Shown here: positions 42,785 through 51,728 of the stretch, piece after piece | Position numbering within the stretch: position 1 is the first letter of the stretch | Layout: every line of letters starts with the position of its first letter | DNA from: Lactonifactor sp. BIOML-A5 | GTDB lineage: Bacteria > Bacillota > Clostridia > Lachnospirales > Lachnospiraceae | Direction: 5' to 3' | DNA length: 64,000 nucleotides | Assembly (NCBI RefSeq): GCF_009677585.1 | Contig: NZ_WKYV01000011.1 | Coordinates: 1-64,000, forward strand | Made by a program: the position numbers and the translations under genes | The notes under the pieces: model-generated | What the model was told of the DNA's origin: nothing | Databases searched by the model: none | The model's input: only the letters and a program-made list of their open reading frames with translations

Positions 42785-43490
42785 CTTCCCGCAGCCTCTC
42801 CAGTTCTTCCTTTGTCAGCGGACGGTATGCCCCCAGGGGCAGTGTTCCGTCCAGATACAGGCTTCCCATAGAAAGCCTTTTTAAGTATACCACATGTTTC
42901 CCCACTGCTTCAAACATCCTTTTTATCTGATGGAACCGCCCCTCCCGGATGGTAACCCTTACTTCACATCCATCCCCATTCTGTTCTATTTCCAGCCTGG
43001 CCGGAAGCGTGAGCTTTTCATCCCCGATATCCAGTCCATTTTGGAAGGCCTCGGCGTCCTTGTGTTCAGCCGGGAGATCCAGACGGGCCAGGTAAGTTTT
43101 ATCCACATGTTTTCTGGGAGAAAGCAGTCTGTGAGCCAGATCACCGTCATTAGTGATAAGAAGAAGTCCCTCCGTATCTTTGTCCAGTCTTCCCACAGGA
43201 AATAAATCCTTCCTGCTTTTTACGGTAATTAGATCCAGAACCGTTTTTTCCTGCCGATCCTCTGTGGCAGACACATAACCGGCCGGTTTATGAAGCATAT
43301 AATATTCAAAGTCTGTGTATCCAATCCTGCTGCCCTCTGCCTCCACCACATCTATTCCCGGATCCACCTTAAATTCAGGACGCAGAATCTTTGTGCCGTT
43401 TACACTTACCCTGCCCTTGCCAATCATCTGTTTGACCTGACTGCGGGTTCCTGTCCCCATATCAGCCAGATATTTATCTAAACGAAGCAT
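42753..43490 (-). CDS. RsuA/RluB-type rRNA pseudouridine synthase
   Basis: A 245-residue protein: N-terminal S4 domain (LDKYLADMGTGTRSQVKQMIGKGRVSVNG) and catalytic motif VGRLDKDTEGLLLITNDG with the Asp nucleophile, followed by REGRFHQIKRMFEAVGKHV. RsuA-type size. Likely pseudouridylates 16S rRNA. Next to another RNA modifier (RsmF-like). Confidence 0.9.
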   Translation of the reverse strand: MLRLDKYLADMGTGTRSQVKQMIGKGRVSVNGTKILRPEFKVDPGIDVVEAEGSRIGYTDFEYYMLHKPAGYVSATEDRQEKTVLDLITVKSRKDLFPVGRLDKDTEGLLLITNDGDLAHRLLSPRKHVDKTYLARLDLPAEHKDAEAFQNGLDIGDEKLTLPARLEIEQNGDGCEVRVTIREGRFHQIKRMFEAVGKHVVYLKRLSMGSLYLDGTLPLGAYRPLTKEELERLREDATGKKSSII

Positions 43491-43491
43491 C

Positions 43492-44844
43492 TTACTGCCA
43501 TCTCCATCCCGGATAATATTTGTTCTTCAAAATTCCCCCGGACAATTTTCCCCATCCCAGAGGAAATCCATCCACACAAACCATCTGCCAGCCCTTTTTA
43601 CGGGGGGCGTACAGGTCGCTGACCTCAATGGTCTCCCCCTTCAGATATCGAAGGGTTCTTTCGTCTGCGGAGGGCAAATTTATGGTGGAATCATACTCTT
43701 CCCTCTTAAGAGCCATAGCCAGAGCCTGCCCAGGTTCGAACCTGTTTTTCTTCCGCTCCCCCAGATAAAGTCCTGTGCGGAGATACCTGAGTCTCCCGGG
43801 CATACTGCTCCCTCCAGGCAGATAGTATACTTTATCCTGCACCATATAAAACCTGTCCTGCTCAAACGGACGGCTGATCCCCTGAAGAAACTCCCGCACC
43901 TCCCCGGGTATGTCTTTTCCTGCACTCTGCCCGCAGGCCGCTGTGGTTGGTTTGTAATTTTCTCCAGCCTTTTTTAACAGTGCCATAAAATGGCCTTCCC
44001 CATTCATTTTGTGGGGGAAGATCCTGACACAGGAGGAAAGCCCCACCCCCGGGGAAAACCCTTCATAAAGCGCTATCTCTTCCAGAGACAGATCCGGGGC
44101 CTTTTCCAGAAGAAATTGAATCACCTCTTCGTTTTCTTCTCTGGAAAAGGTACAGGTAGAATAGAGAAGCATACCTCCCGGCTTCAGCATAGCGGCAGCC
44201 GCCAGCACAAGCTCCTTTTGCACAGAGCTGTATTCTGAGGGACCTTTTTCTTCCCACTCTTTGGCCATCTCCGGCCTCCGGTGGAACATCCCCTCCCCGG
44301 AGCACGGGGCATCCACTAATATTTTATCAAAAAAACAGGGCAGCTGCTGCTTCAGCTTTACCGGATCTTCACAGGTGACATAACAATTCTCAAGCCCCAT
44401 AAGCTCCAGGTTTTTCAGCAGCGCCTTTGCCCTTGAGCTGCTGATGTCATTAGCCACCAGCATACCGCTCCCCTTCAGTCTGGCACCCAGCTCTGTAGCC
44501 TTGCCCCCCGGAGCCGCGCAGAGATCCAGCACAATATCCCCCTCCTCCACCGGAAGACGGCTGGCCGGGGTCATAGCACTGGGCTCCTGCAGATAATAAA
44601 GTCCTGCATAATAATATGGATGGCGGGAGGGCTTTTCTTCCTCTTTATAATAGTATCCGTTAGGAATCCAGGGAACTTTTTCCACAGAAAACGGGCTTAT
44701 CTTCTCCCATTCCTCCTCAGACACCTTCTTCTGATTTATTCTCAGTCCCAGCCGTACGGGTTTATCATAGGTTTCCAGATAACTTTCATATTCTTCCCGG
44801 AGTAAATTTCTCATACTCTCCGTATACTTCATTGGTAATTCCAT
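43492..44844 (-). CDS. RsmF/RsmB-type rRNA cytosine-C5 methyltransferase
   Basis: A 450-residue enzyme. SAM-binding DLCAAPGGKATELGARL, NDISSSRAKAL, and the two Cys of m5C methylases in VDAPCSGEGMFHR and YSTCTFSREENE. The C-terminal part includes PUA-like RNA-binding sequence (TIEVSDLYAPRKKGWQMVCVDGFPLGWGK). 16S rRNA is the probable target. GGAAGG at the start. Confidence 0.88.
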   Translation of the reverse strand: MELPMKYTESMRNLLREEYESYLETYDKPVRLGLRINQKKVSEEEWEKISPFSVEKVPWIPNGYYYKEEEKPSRHPYYYAGLYYLQEPSAMTPASRLPVEEGDIVLDLCAAPGGKATELGARLKGSGMLVANDISSSRAKALLKNLELMGLENCYVTCEDPVKLKQQLPCFFDKILVDAPCSGEGMFHRRPEMAKEWEEKGPSEYSSVQKELVLAAAAMLKPGGMLLYSTCTFSREENEEVIQFLLEKAPDLSLEEIALYEGFSPGVGLSSCVRIFPHKMNGEGHFMALLKKAGENYKPTTAACGQSAGKDIPGEVREFLQGISRPFEQDRFYMVQDKVYYLPGGSSMPGRLRYLRTGLYLGERKKNRFEPGQALAMALKREEYDSTINLPSADERTLRYLKGETIEVSDLYAPRKKGWQMVCVDGFPLGWGKLSGGILKNKYYPGWRWQ

Positions 44845-44846
44845 GC

Positions 44847-45674
44847 TTAATATCCTTCCAAATCATCTTCCAGTGTAACTGCCTGTGCCCGGTACCCCTC
44901 GGATATAATGTCCAGCTGCTTGTGAAAACGCTCCAGCTGCTCAATATCCTTAGCCGAATAAATGCGGTAGAACTCATCCTGTATCTTCGCCACTTCCCTT
45001 TTATTGGAATACCGGTAAAGATTCTCAATATTGTTCAGGATATCAGCCACCAGGTTTGCCTGCATTTGGGAGGAGTTCTGTGCGTCCATAACCTCGCTCC
45101 TCACAGATGACATTTCCCGATCAAGGGCAATGATAGCATCCGCAGCCTTGCTGAGGCGCTGGGTGAGATGTTCCGGCATATTTCCTTTATATTTATACTG
45201 GAGAGAATGTTCAATGGTTGCCCAAAAGTTCATCGCCAGAGTACGAATCTGAAACTCCACTTGAATTTGTTTTGTCCCCTGAAAGGTTTCCACGTTATAG
45301 TAAACAATCATATGATAGCTGCGGTATCCGCTCTCTTTCATATGAGTAATGTAATCTTTTTCATACTTCACAGACATATCGCTGCGGCTTCTGATAATCT
45401 CAACCACTTTTTCTATATCTTCGTAAAACTGGCAGATAATCCGCATTCCTGCGATATCCTCGACCTGCACTTCCATATTTCCCCAGGTAATATTCTTCCT
45501 CTGCATCTTTTCTAATATACTGTTAATGCTTTTTACCCGGCCGGTCACCTGCTCAATGGGGCAGTAGATATCCAGCTGCCGGTGTTCTTTGATCAAATGA
45601 TTAAACTTGACAGTCAGCTCTTTCACTGCCAGCTCATAAGGATTCAGAATTTCTCTCCACAATTGTATTTCCAT
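44847..45674 (-). CDS. Small alarmone synthetase (RelQ/RelP-like GTP pyrophosphokinase)
   Basis: A 275-residue RelA/SpoT synthetase without hydrolase or regulatory domains: GRVKSINSILEKM, EVQVEDIAGMRIICQF, SGYRSYHMIVYY and VEFQIRTLAMNFWATIEH are the synthetase signature positions. Makes (p)ppGpp from ATP and GTP/GDP in stringent-type responses. C-terminal helices (LVADILNNIENLYRYS) form the tetramer in RelQ. 3 bases from the RsmF-like gene. Confidence 0.85.
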   Translation of the reverse strand: MEIQLWREILNPYELAVKELTVKFNHLIKEHRQLDIYCPIEQVTGRVKSINSILEKMQRKNITWGNMEVQVEDIAGMRIICQFYEDIEKVVEIIRSRSDMSVKYEKDYITHMKESGYRSYHMIVYYNVETFQGTKQIQVEFQIRTLAMNFWATIEHSLQYKYKGNMPEHLTQRLSKAADAIIALDREMSSVRSEVMDAQNSSQMQANLVADILNNIENLYRYSNKREVAKIQDEFYRIYSAKDIEQLERFHKQLDIISEGYRAQAVTLEDDLEGY

Positions 45675-45748
45675 AGTTCTTTAAATCTCCTTACCTTTCC
45701 GTCACAGAAGAATCATTCCCCTATGGGCGGTAACGTCACACGGCCCAC

Positions 45749-45767
45749 TTATGCTATTATAGCATAA
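45749..45767. promoter_or_regulatory. 19-bp palindrome including a minus-strand -10
   Basis: TTATGCTATTATAGCATAA is a perfect dyad. On the minus strand it contains TATAAT about 80 bases before the alarmone synthetase start. No good -35 is seen; it could also be part of the M23 peptidase region's terminator. Confidence 0.4.
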
Positions 45768-45785
45768 AAATCATTTCTGTGCTTT

Positions 45786-46448
45786 TTAATATAGATACCT
45801 GCGCCTGTTTTTCTCAAGATATTTCAGGACTATGTAGGGATCAACCGGGTATTCTGCCTGGTTTCCCTTCTCAATATAAATGCCCAGATGAAGATGGGGA
45901 GGGAATTTTCCTGTGGTCCCCTCCTCACCGTATCCGGTATCCCCCATGAAGCCCAGCAGTTCACCGCCCTTCACGGATTCGCCCTCCTGGAAATCTCTGG
46001 CATAGCCGTACAAATGAGCATAATAAAAGTAGCCGCCCGAAGGACTTCTCACTCCGATCCGGTAACCGCCCAAAGGAAGCCATCCTACCTTTTCTACTAT
46101 CCCGTCTGTTATACTGAGTACCGGATAATATCCAGGCTTCTCATTTGAGCCGAATATGTCACAGCCCTCGTGCTTTCTGGTCCCCCCATAGTTTCTCTCC
46201 TCCAGCCAGGTATCCTCATACGAGAATTCTTCCCCAAGGATATCCGACGGAAGAGGAAAATACTTGAGATCCTTCCAGAAAGTACCATAATCCTTCATTT
46301 CCTCCCGGTTTATCCCCTCTTCTCTCATAAACGCAAGGGGAATCCCCATCTTTTTCAATTCTGCGTCAGCAGCTTTGTTTCCCAAAAAAGCACTTCCTGC
46401 AATGTCGAAAAACAGTACAATTACTAAAAGAAAGAAGGTTTTACGCAA
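45786..46448 (-). CDS. M23-family metallopeptidase, exported
   Basis: A 220-residue protein with a signal-like N-terminal helix (KTFFLLVIVLFFDIAGSAFLG) and an LytM-type peptidase domain: zinc ligands in RKHEGCDIFG (HxxxD) and PPHLHLGIYI (HxH). Such enzymes cut peptidoglycan cross-bridges, often in sporulation. The TTG at 46448 follows GGTGGAGGG at 7 bases; an upstream GTG at 46463 lacks a ribosome site and is the alternative start. Confidence 0.82.
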   Translation of the reverse strand: MRKTFFLLVIVLFFDIAGSAFLGNKAADAELKKMGIPLAFMREEGINREEMKDYGTFWKDLKYFPLPSDILGEEFSYEDTWLEERNYGGTRKHEGCDIFGSNEKPGYYPVLSITDGIVEKVGWLPLGGYRIGVRSPSGGYFYYAHLYGYARDFQEGESVKGGELLGFMGDTGYGEEGTTGKFPPHLHLGIYIEKGNQAEYPVDPYIVLKYLEKNRRRYLY

Positions 46449-46484
46449 TTTGCATCCCTCCACCTCTCAGTCTATGCGTCAGGG

Positions 46485-46532
46485 CAGAAAAAAAGACCAA
46501 AAAAGTATCTTCTTTTTCAGTCTTTTTTCTCT
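46485..46532 (-). terminator. Terminator after pepD
   Basis: Between pepD and the M23 gene an A-rich arm (AAAAAAAGAC) and a T-rich arm (GTCTTTTTT) pair around CAAAAAAG/CTTTTTC, with T-run on the minus strand. Confidence 0.55.
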
Positions 46533-46534
46533 GT

Positions 46535-47983
46535 TTATCTGATGCGTTCCAAAACGCTGCACAGATATTCCCATACCCTCTTTGTGGAGGAGATGCTCAG
46601 GTGTTCCTCTGTTGTATGAATGTCAAAGATATCAGGGCCGAAGGAAATACAGTCCAGTGCGGGTATCTTTTCAAAGAAGAGTCCGCACTCGAGTCCGGCG
46701 TGTACTGCCTTGACCTGAGGCTCCTTTTGGAATAAGTCCTTATAAACCTGAACCATCAGCTCCCTGAGGGGAGAATCCTGACGGTACTCCCAGGCCGGGT
46801 ACTCTCCCTCTGCATCATAATCTCCGCCTAAAAATTCAGTCAGATACTGAATACGTTCCGCGATTGCTGTCTTCCCGGACTTTACGGAACTTCTCACGCT
46901 GGAGGAAGCACGAAGTTCATTTGGTGTTAGTTCCAGAATCCCCAGATTTGTGGAGCTCTCTACAAGTCCCGGAATTGTGCCGCTCATTTTCAGGATACCG
47001 TTGGGAATATGCATCAGATAAAAAATCACCTTTTCCAGACTGCCGGGATGAAGCGCAGGCTCTGTTCCCATCCCCTGCCTCTCAACCGTCACGGTGATCC
47101 CTTCATCCGTCCCTGCATATTCCTTTTGCAGTGCCTCCTGAAATCCGGCGGCAGCCTCAAACAGACGCTCTTCCTCCTCTTTCGGAAGCATCAAAAGAGC
47201 GCTCGCCTCTCTGGGAATGGCGTTGTCCTTCAGTCCGCCCTTCAGCTCTGAAAGCAGATATCCCACATGCTCCCGCAGTTCAAAAAGGAATCGGCCCATA
47301 AGGATAACGGCATTGGCTCTGATCTTATCAATTTCTGCCCCTGAGTGTCCGCCGCAGAGGCCGTGGATCTTAACCCTATATCTGTGATCTGCTGCTTCTA
47401 TATATCTTACAGGAATTCTGCTCACTGCCGTAAGCCCCCCGGCACATCCCACCCAGAGACAGGATTCCTCCTCTGAGTCCAGATTCAGCAGAAGCTTCCC
47501 CTTCAGAGGGGATGCATCCAGAGACCCTGCTCCAAGAAGGCCAATCTCTTCATCAACCGTCACCACTACCTCCAGGGGCGGGTGAGGCAGCTTGTCATCA
47601 TCCAGAACTGCCAGGGCATAGGCTACTGCGATGCCATCGTCAGCGCCAAGTGTGGTATCCTTTGCAGAGATAAAATCTCCCTCTGCCTGAAGCTCCAGAC
47701 CGTCTTTTGTAAAGTCATGCTGAGATCCCGGCTTTTTCTCACAAACCATATCCATATGTCCCTGGAGAATCACCACGGGAGCATTTTCGTATCCAGGCGT
47801 TCCCTCCTGAAAGATAATCACATTATTATTCACATCCTGAATATATCGAAGCCCGCGGGCTTTTGCAAAGCCCACAAGGTAATCACTGATTTCTTTTGTA
47901 TTCCCGGAACCGTGGGGTATCCCTGCCAGTTCTTCAAAAAACCGGAATACCTTCACTGGTTCTATGCCTTCTAATTTTGCCAT
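46535..47983 (-). CDS. pepD: Beta-Ala/Xaa-His dipeptidase (PepD), M20 family
   Basis: A 482-residue aminoacyl-histidine dipeptidase. Metal ligands and catalytic residues: ILQGHMDMVCEKKPGS (H, D), TLGADDGIAVAYALA (D), TVDEEIGLLGAG (E catalytic, E metal), and HAGLECGLF near the C-terminus (H). A central satellite domain is present (about 200-380). The start 47983 follows AGGAGGTGC and drops an unrelated 37-residue extension. Cytoplasmic. Confidence 0.9.
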   Translation of the reverse strand: MAKLEGIEPVKVFRFFEELAGIPHGSGNTKEISDYLVGFAKARGLRYIQDVNNNVIIFQEGTPGYENAPVVILQGHMDMVCEKKPGSQHDFTKDGLELQAEGDFISAKDTTLGADDGIAVAYALAVLDDDKLPHPPLEVVVTVDEEIGLLGAGSLDASPLKGKLLLNLDSEEESCLWVGCAGGLTAVSRIPVRYIEAADHRYRVKIHGLCGGHSGAEIDKIRANAVILMGRFLFELREHVGYLLSELKGGLKDNAIPREASALLMLPKEEEERLFEAAAGFQEALQKEYAGTDEGITVTVERQGMGTEPALHPGSLEKVIFYLMHIPNGILKMSGTIPGLVESSTNLGILELTPNELRASSSVRSSVKSGKTAIAERIQYLTEFLGGDYDAEGEYPAWEYRQDSPLRELMVQVYKDLFQKEPQVKAVHAGLECGLFFEKIPALDCISFGPDIFDIHTTEEHLSISSTKRVWEYLCSVLERIR

Positions 47984-48131
47984 AAAAGCACCTCCTGATT
48001 TTGTCTTTCTACATTGTGTCACAGGCAAATAAAAATAGCAAGCCCCCGCCGTGAGATTTCTCAAGTTTAAACCTATTTTCCCGTCTCTTCTCATATACTA
48101 TGAGAAAGACAATTTCCTGCTGGAGACAAAA

Positions 48132-49061
48132 ATGAAAAAACGCTGGTATCTTCTTCCTCTCCTTTTACTTTTGTTCTTTCTCCTGTTTTGTCCGGAAATA
48201 GCATTTGCAGCTTCAAAAAGGGGACTTCTCCTCTGGTTTCAGAGCCTTCTCCCCTCGCTTCTGCCTTTTATGATTCTGTCCAACATTCTGATTAAAACGA
48301 ATGTCCTGGAAAAATGGATTGCTCTGCCGAAAAAACTGTGGAATATCCTGTTCGGTCTCTCCCCCAACGGAGCTTACGCTCTCCTTCTGGGGGTGTTCTG
48401 CGGTTATCCCATGGGAGCAAAGGTTACGGCAGATCTGTACGGCAGCGGAAAGATCAGCCGGGAAGAAGCCTGCTATCTTCTAACCTTCTCAAATCACCCG
48501 GGGCCCATGTTTGTATCCTCTTTTCTTCTTCTGGAAACCCTCCACAAGGAGGAGTACATAGGGATCAGCTTTCTGATCCTGTATACCGGCAGCTTTATCA
48601 CTTCTCTGCTCTTCCGGTCAGGATACAAAAAAAAAGAAAGCCACCTGACAAAACACAAAAAAGAGGTATCCCGGCGTCCTCCTCTCGGAGTCATCATAGA
48701 TACCTCTATTATGAATGGGTTTGAAGGAATTACAAAGCTTGGAGGATATATTATCCTCTTCTCTGTATGCAGCGGAATGATACAGACCTTCACCTTTTTA
48801 CCGGCGCCCCTTCGATATGCCCTGCTGGGGATCACAGAAATCTCCACCGGTACCGCCGCCATCGCTCAGACCGCCTGTCCTTTTTTTCTCAAATACGCAA
48901 TTATCATGGCTCTTACCTCCTTCGGAGGCCTATGTATTATGGCCCAGACAAAATCCATGATCAATGAGACATCTCTGCCTCTGATGCCTTATGTGAAAGG
49001 AAAGCTGTGCAGTCTTGCAATCACCTTCCTATTAGCGCTATTAATCGTCCAAATCGTCTAA
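48132..49061 (+). CDS. ylbJ: YlbJ-family sporulation membrane protein
   Basis: A 309-residue multi-pass protein (about 8 helices) of the nucleoside recognition/gate family. Motifs FGLSPNGAYALLLGVFCGYPMGAK and FSNHPGPMFV are diagnostic of YlbJ, needed for spore cortex formation in Bacillus. ATG at 48132 follows GGAG. It converges with the coaD-side genes, its 3' end overlapping the next gene by 21 bases on the opposite strand. In B. subtilis the same neighbours (rsmD, coaD, ylbJ) are found. Confidence 0.85.
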   Translation: MKKRWYLLPLLLLLFFLLFCPEIAFAASKRGLLLWFQSLLPSLLPFMILSNILIKTNVLEKWIALPKKLWNILFGLSPNGAYALLLGVFCGYPMGAKVTADLYGSGKISREEACYLLTFSNHPGPMFVSSFLLLETLHKEEYIGISFLILYTGSFITSLLFRSGYKKKESHLTKHKKEVSRRPPLGVIIDTSIMNGFEGITKLGGYIILFSVCSGMIQTFTFLPAPLRYALLGITEISTGTAAIAQTACPFFLKYAIIMALTSFGGLCIMAQTKSMINETSLPLMPYVKGKLCSLAITFLLALLIVQIV

Positions 49062-49679
49062 ATCATCCAGATCATCAAGACCTTCTACTTCCATATCGTC
49101 ATCCAAATCTGCTGACGAAACAGAGGTGGAAGCCTGCGCTACCTGGGGAGCAAGCTCATTGCGGTTTTTATTCACAACCTCGTAACAGTTCTGAAGAGAC
49201 TGTACGAAAGAATTATATTTTACAGCCACATCTTCCAGTGCACCGCTCATAATCTGTCCCAGATTTGCCAGCATATCATCGGTGTAGGAGATTGCGCTTA
49301 AACGGATGCTGTTGGCATCACTGGTTGCAGAATCCAGAATCTCCTGGGCCTGACGGTTCGCATTGTTGATGGTCTCATTCGCCTGGGCATAGGCCTGCTG
49401 CATAACCTCAGACTGGCTTACCATCTCCTGGGTCTGAGCTTTTGCCTCTGCAATCAGTCCTTCTGCCTTCGCCTGGGCATCTGCCAGAATAGCATCTTTG
49501 TTGCTGATAATCTTCTGATATCTCTTAATCTCGTCCGGTGTCTTCAGACGAAGTTCTCTTAAAAGGTCTTCCAGTTCTTCTTTATTTACCACAATCTTAG
49601 TTGTAGATAACGGCTGAAATTTACAGGTTTCTACGTATTCTTCGATCTCTTCAATGATTTGTTCAATTCTGCTGCTCAT
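49041..49679 (-). CDS. Coiled-coil protein with Asp-Leu repeat tail
   Basis: A 212-residue protein. N-terminal helical and long coiled coil (about 55-150; AILADAQAKAEGLIAEAKAQ, NETINNANRQAQEILDSATSDA). The C-terminus is GLDDLDDLDDLDD, a run of LDD triplets (9-base DNA repeat at 49041-49075). It resembles DivIVA/GpsB-type helical proteins found next to coaD in Lachnospiraceae, but the assignment is not certain. A cell-shape or division role is possible. Confidence 0.7.
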   Translation of the reverse strand: MSSRIEQIIEEIEEYVETCKFQPLSTTKIVVNKEELEDLLRELRLKTPDEIKRYQKIISNKDAILADAQAKAEGLIAEAKAQTQEMVSQSEVMQQAYAQANETINNANRQAQEILDSATSDANSIRLSAISYTDDMLANLGQIMSGALEDVAVKYNSFVQSLQNCYEVVNKNRNELAPQVAQASTSVSSADLDDDMEVEGLDDLDDLDDLDD

Positions 49680-49705
49680 TTTTTACACTCCTTATTGTAC
49701 ATTAA

Positions 49706-50191
49706 TTATTTTATCCCTTGAAACTTTTCTTTTACTTTTTCAACTGCATAGGGGGGTAAAAATTCGGAGATATCAGCGCCAAAACTCGCCGCTTCCTTAA
49801 CGGTAGAGGAACTCAGATATGCATATTCCAGACTGGTGGTAAGGAACATAGTATCAATATCCTTGTCCAGAATCCTGTTTGTCTGTGCCAGCTGCAGCTC
49901 GTACTCAAAATCTGTAATAGCCCGCAGGCCTCTTACGATCACTTTCGCATTGCACTCCTTCGCAAAGTTCACAGACAACCCGCTAAAGGACTTAATCTTC
50001 AAATTTGGTATATCCTCCGTCACCTTCTTAAGTATATTAACACGTTCTTCTGCAGAAAACAACGGACTTTTTGCAGAATTATTCAAAACGCCGACAATTA
50101 CCTCGTCGAAAAGCCTGGTTGCGCGGTGTATAATATCCAGATGACCAAATGTTACCGGATCAAAACTTCCCGGATAAATTGCTATTGCCAT
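49706..50191 (-). CDS. coaD: Phosphopantetheine adenylyltransferase
   Basis: A 161-residue nucleotidyltransferase: [18 protein letters not shown] (T/HxGH), [41 protein letters not shown]. Adenylylates 4'-phosphopantetheine, the fourth step of CoA synthesis. Zero-base spacing from rsmD, the order seen in many Firmicutes. Confidence 0.96.
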   Translation of the reverse strand: MAIAIYPGSFDPVTFGHLDIIHRATRLFDEVIVGVLNNSAKSPLFSAEERVNILKKVTEDIPNLKIKSFSGLSVNFAKECNAKVIVRGLRAITDFEYELQLAQTNRILDKDIDTMFLTTSLEYAYLSSSTVKEAASFGADISEFLPPYAVEKVKEKFQGIK

Positions 50192-50755
50192 TTAATTTTT
50201 CTCCTTGTACCTTTTTATAAAGACGTGGGTATTCGTTTTATATTTCTTTTGCTTGACTATGGTATATCCCATTTCTTCCAGATATGAAAAATCTGTAGAA
50301 AGAGATGCTTCTATTATAAATAACGTATTCTCTGAGACAAAAGATTTGTCCTTGCATACTGACAGCACTTCTTTTTCCAACTCCATATCATAGGGCGGAT
50401 CCATAAAAATGCAGTCAAAAGCCTCTTCCTGTTCCAGCTGACCCAGCCCTGTAACTACATCGGTATGCATTACCCTGCTCCTGTCCTTTACCCTTGTAAA
50501 AGCAAGGTTCTCCTCTATGCAGGCGTAAGCCTTACGATTTTTCTCAATAAACACACAAAAAGCAGCCCCTCTGCTCAAGGCCTCAATGCCGATAGCCCCG
50601 CTGCCTGCAAACAGATCCAGAAATCTGCAGTCTGGAATTTCAGGCTGCAGAACATTAAACAAAGTTTCCTTTGTCCTGTCTGTAGTAGGCCGGGTATCCA
50701 TACCGGGCACTGTCTTAAGCGGAAGGCTTCTCGCTGTTCCTGCTATGACTCTCAT
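50192..50755 (-). CDS. rsmD: 16S rRNA m2G966 methyltransferase
   Basis: A 187-residue class I methylase: RVIAGTARSLPLKT start, DLFAGSGAIGIEALSRG SAM loop, FMDPPYDMELEKE (DPPY). Modifies G966 of 16S rRNA. Directly upstream of coaD, as in Bacillus ylbH-ylbI. Confidence 0.93.
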   Translation of the reverse strand: MRVIAGTARSLPLKTVPGMDTRPTTDRTKETLFNVLQPEIPDCRFLDLFAGSGAIGIEALSRGAAFCVFIEKNRKAYACIEENLAFTRVKDRSRVMHTDVVTGLGQLEQEEAFDCIFMDPPYDMELEKEVLSVCKDKSFVSENTLFIIEASLSTDFSYLEEMGYTIVKQKKYKTNTHVFIKRYKEKN

Positions 50756-50791
50756 ATTGTATTTTCCTGTCTTTCTTTCGTCAAAGCGAAT

Positions 50792-51184
50792 TTATACTTG
50801 TGTCCGCCAGTCCAAATCACCTCTGGCCAGTCCCAGAATCAGAGATTCTGCCGTTGCTATGTTAGAAGCTACGGGTATGTTGTACTGGTCACAGCATCTG
50901 GTAATCTGATATACATCCGGCTCCTTGGGATCGATCATGGAAGGATTGTAAAAGAATATCACCATGTCGATATCTCCCCGCTCTATCATCTCAGTAAACT
51001 GCTTGTCGCCTCCCATACTTCCCGGAAGGAACTTATGGACATGCAGATTCGTCACTTCTTCGATTCTTCTTCCTGTTGTTCCCGTAGCGAATATCTCATG
51101 CTTTGCCAGTATATTCTTATAGGCGATGCAAAAATCTTCAATTAACGCTTTTTTGCTGTTGTGAGCAATTATTCCTACATTCAT
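50792..51184 (-). CDS. mgsA: Methylglyoxal synthase
   Basis: A 130-residue enzyme (GIIAHNSKKALIEDF, GTTGRRIEE, SMGGDKQF containing the catalytic Asp, ATAESLIL). It diverts dihydroxyacetone phosphate to methylglyoxal. The usual FFWDPL segment is FFYNPS, so one of the conserved acidic residues is Asn; activity may be altered. Stands alone upstream of rsmD. Confidence 0.85.
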   Translation of the reverse strand: MNVGIIAHNSKKALIEDFCIAYKNILAKHEIFATGTTGRRIEEVTNLHVHKFLPGSMGGDKQFTEMIERGDIDMVIFFYNPSMIDPKEPDVYQITRCCDQYNIPVASNIATAESLILGLARGDLDWRTQV

Positions 51185-51320
51185 ATTGTTATCATTCCCT
51201 TGATTTTCTACGTTTTCTCAATCATTATAACAAATAACTAAATAAATCGCAAACTTTTTTCTGAATTTATGCGAAATTAATAAATCTCTCAAATTTTGCT
51301 AATTCTAGCAAGAACTTCTA

Positions 51321-51349
51321 GTGTAAAAATAAACATTTTTCACATACTA
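51321..51349 (+). promoter_or_regulatory. Sigma-G/F-like spore promoter of the SASP gene
   Basis: CATACTA (51343-51349) fits the forespore -10 pattern CATHMTA; GTGTA (51321-51325) stands 17 bases upstream, a partial match to GHATR. The placement, 46 bases before the SASP start, supports forespore control. The rest of the 51185-51395 gap shows no gene. Confidence 0.55.
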
Positions 51350-51395
51350 TCCTTGTAACAAAAAACAAAAAAAGATTTCAAGGAGGCAATTTATT

Positions 51396-51638
51396 ATGGC
51401 AAATCGTTCTTCTAATACCGCAGCAGTACCAGAAGCAAAAGGAGCTTTAGACCGTTTCAAATTCGAAGTAGCTAACGAATTAGGAGTACCTCTTACAGAT
51501 GGTTACAACGGTAACTTAACATCCAAACAGAATGGTTCTGTTGGTGGATATATGGTTAAAAAAATGATCGAAGCTCAGGAAAGACAGATGTCCGGCACAG
51601 GCATGTCTGGTTCAGGCATGAGCGGAACACAGTTCTAA
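51396..51638 (+). CDS. Alpha/beta-type small acid-soluble spore protein
   Basis: An 80-residue DNA-binding SASP: FKFEVANELGVPLTDGYNGNLTSKQNGSVGGYMVKKMIE has the family's two conserved regions, including the germination protease site region and GxxGG motif. A Gly/Met/Ser-rich tail (MSGTGMSGSGMSG) is added. It coats spore DNA. AAGGAGG before ATG. A strong sign the organism forms spores. Confidence 0.95.
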   Translation: MANRSSNTAAVPEAKGALDRFKFEVANELGVPLTDGYNGNLTSKQNGSVGGYMVKKMIEAQERQMSGTGMSGSGMSGTQF

Positions 51639-51676
51639 AACTCATCAAACAAAAAGGGTAATTATTTACCAAAAGA

Positions 51677-51715
51677 AAAGAGAGGCTTTCCCGTGGGACA
51701 GTCTCTCTTTTTCCT
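51677..51715. terminator. Bidirectional terminator
   Basis: AAAGAGAGGCTTTCCC and GGGACAGTCTCTCTTT pair at 14 of 16 positions with one additional G-T, followed by TTCCTTTTT on plus and A-rich on minus, between the SASP and DUF6465 genes. Confidence 0.65.
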
Positions 51716-51728
51716 TTTTCGTTTCTGA

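Noticed and set aside
43731..43745. tRNA T-loop-like GGTTCGAACC
   Set aside because: It lies inside the methylase coding sequence with no acceptor, D or anticodon arms around it.
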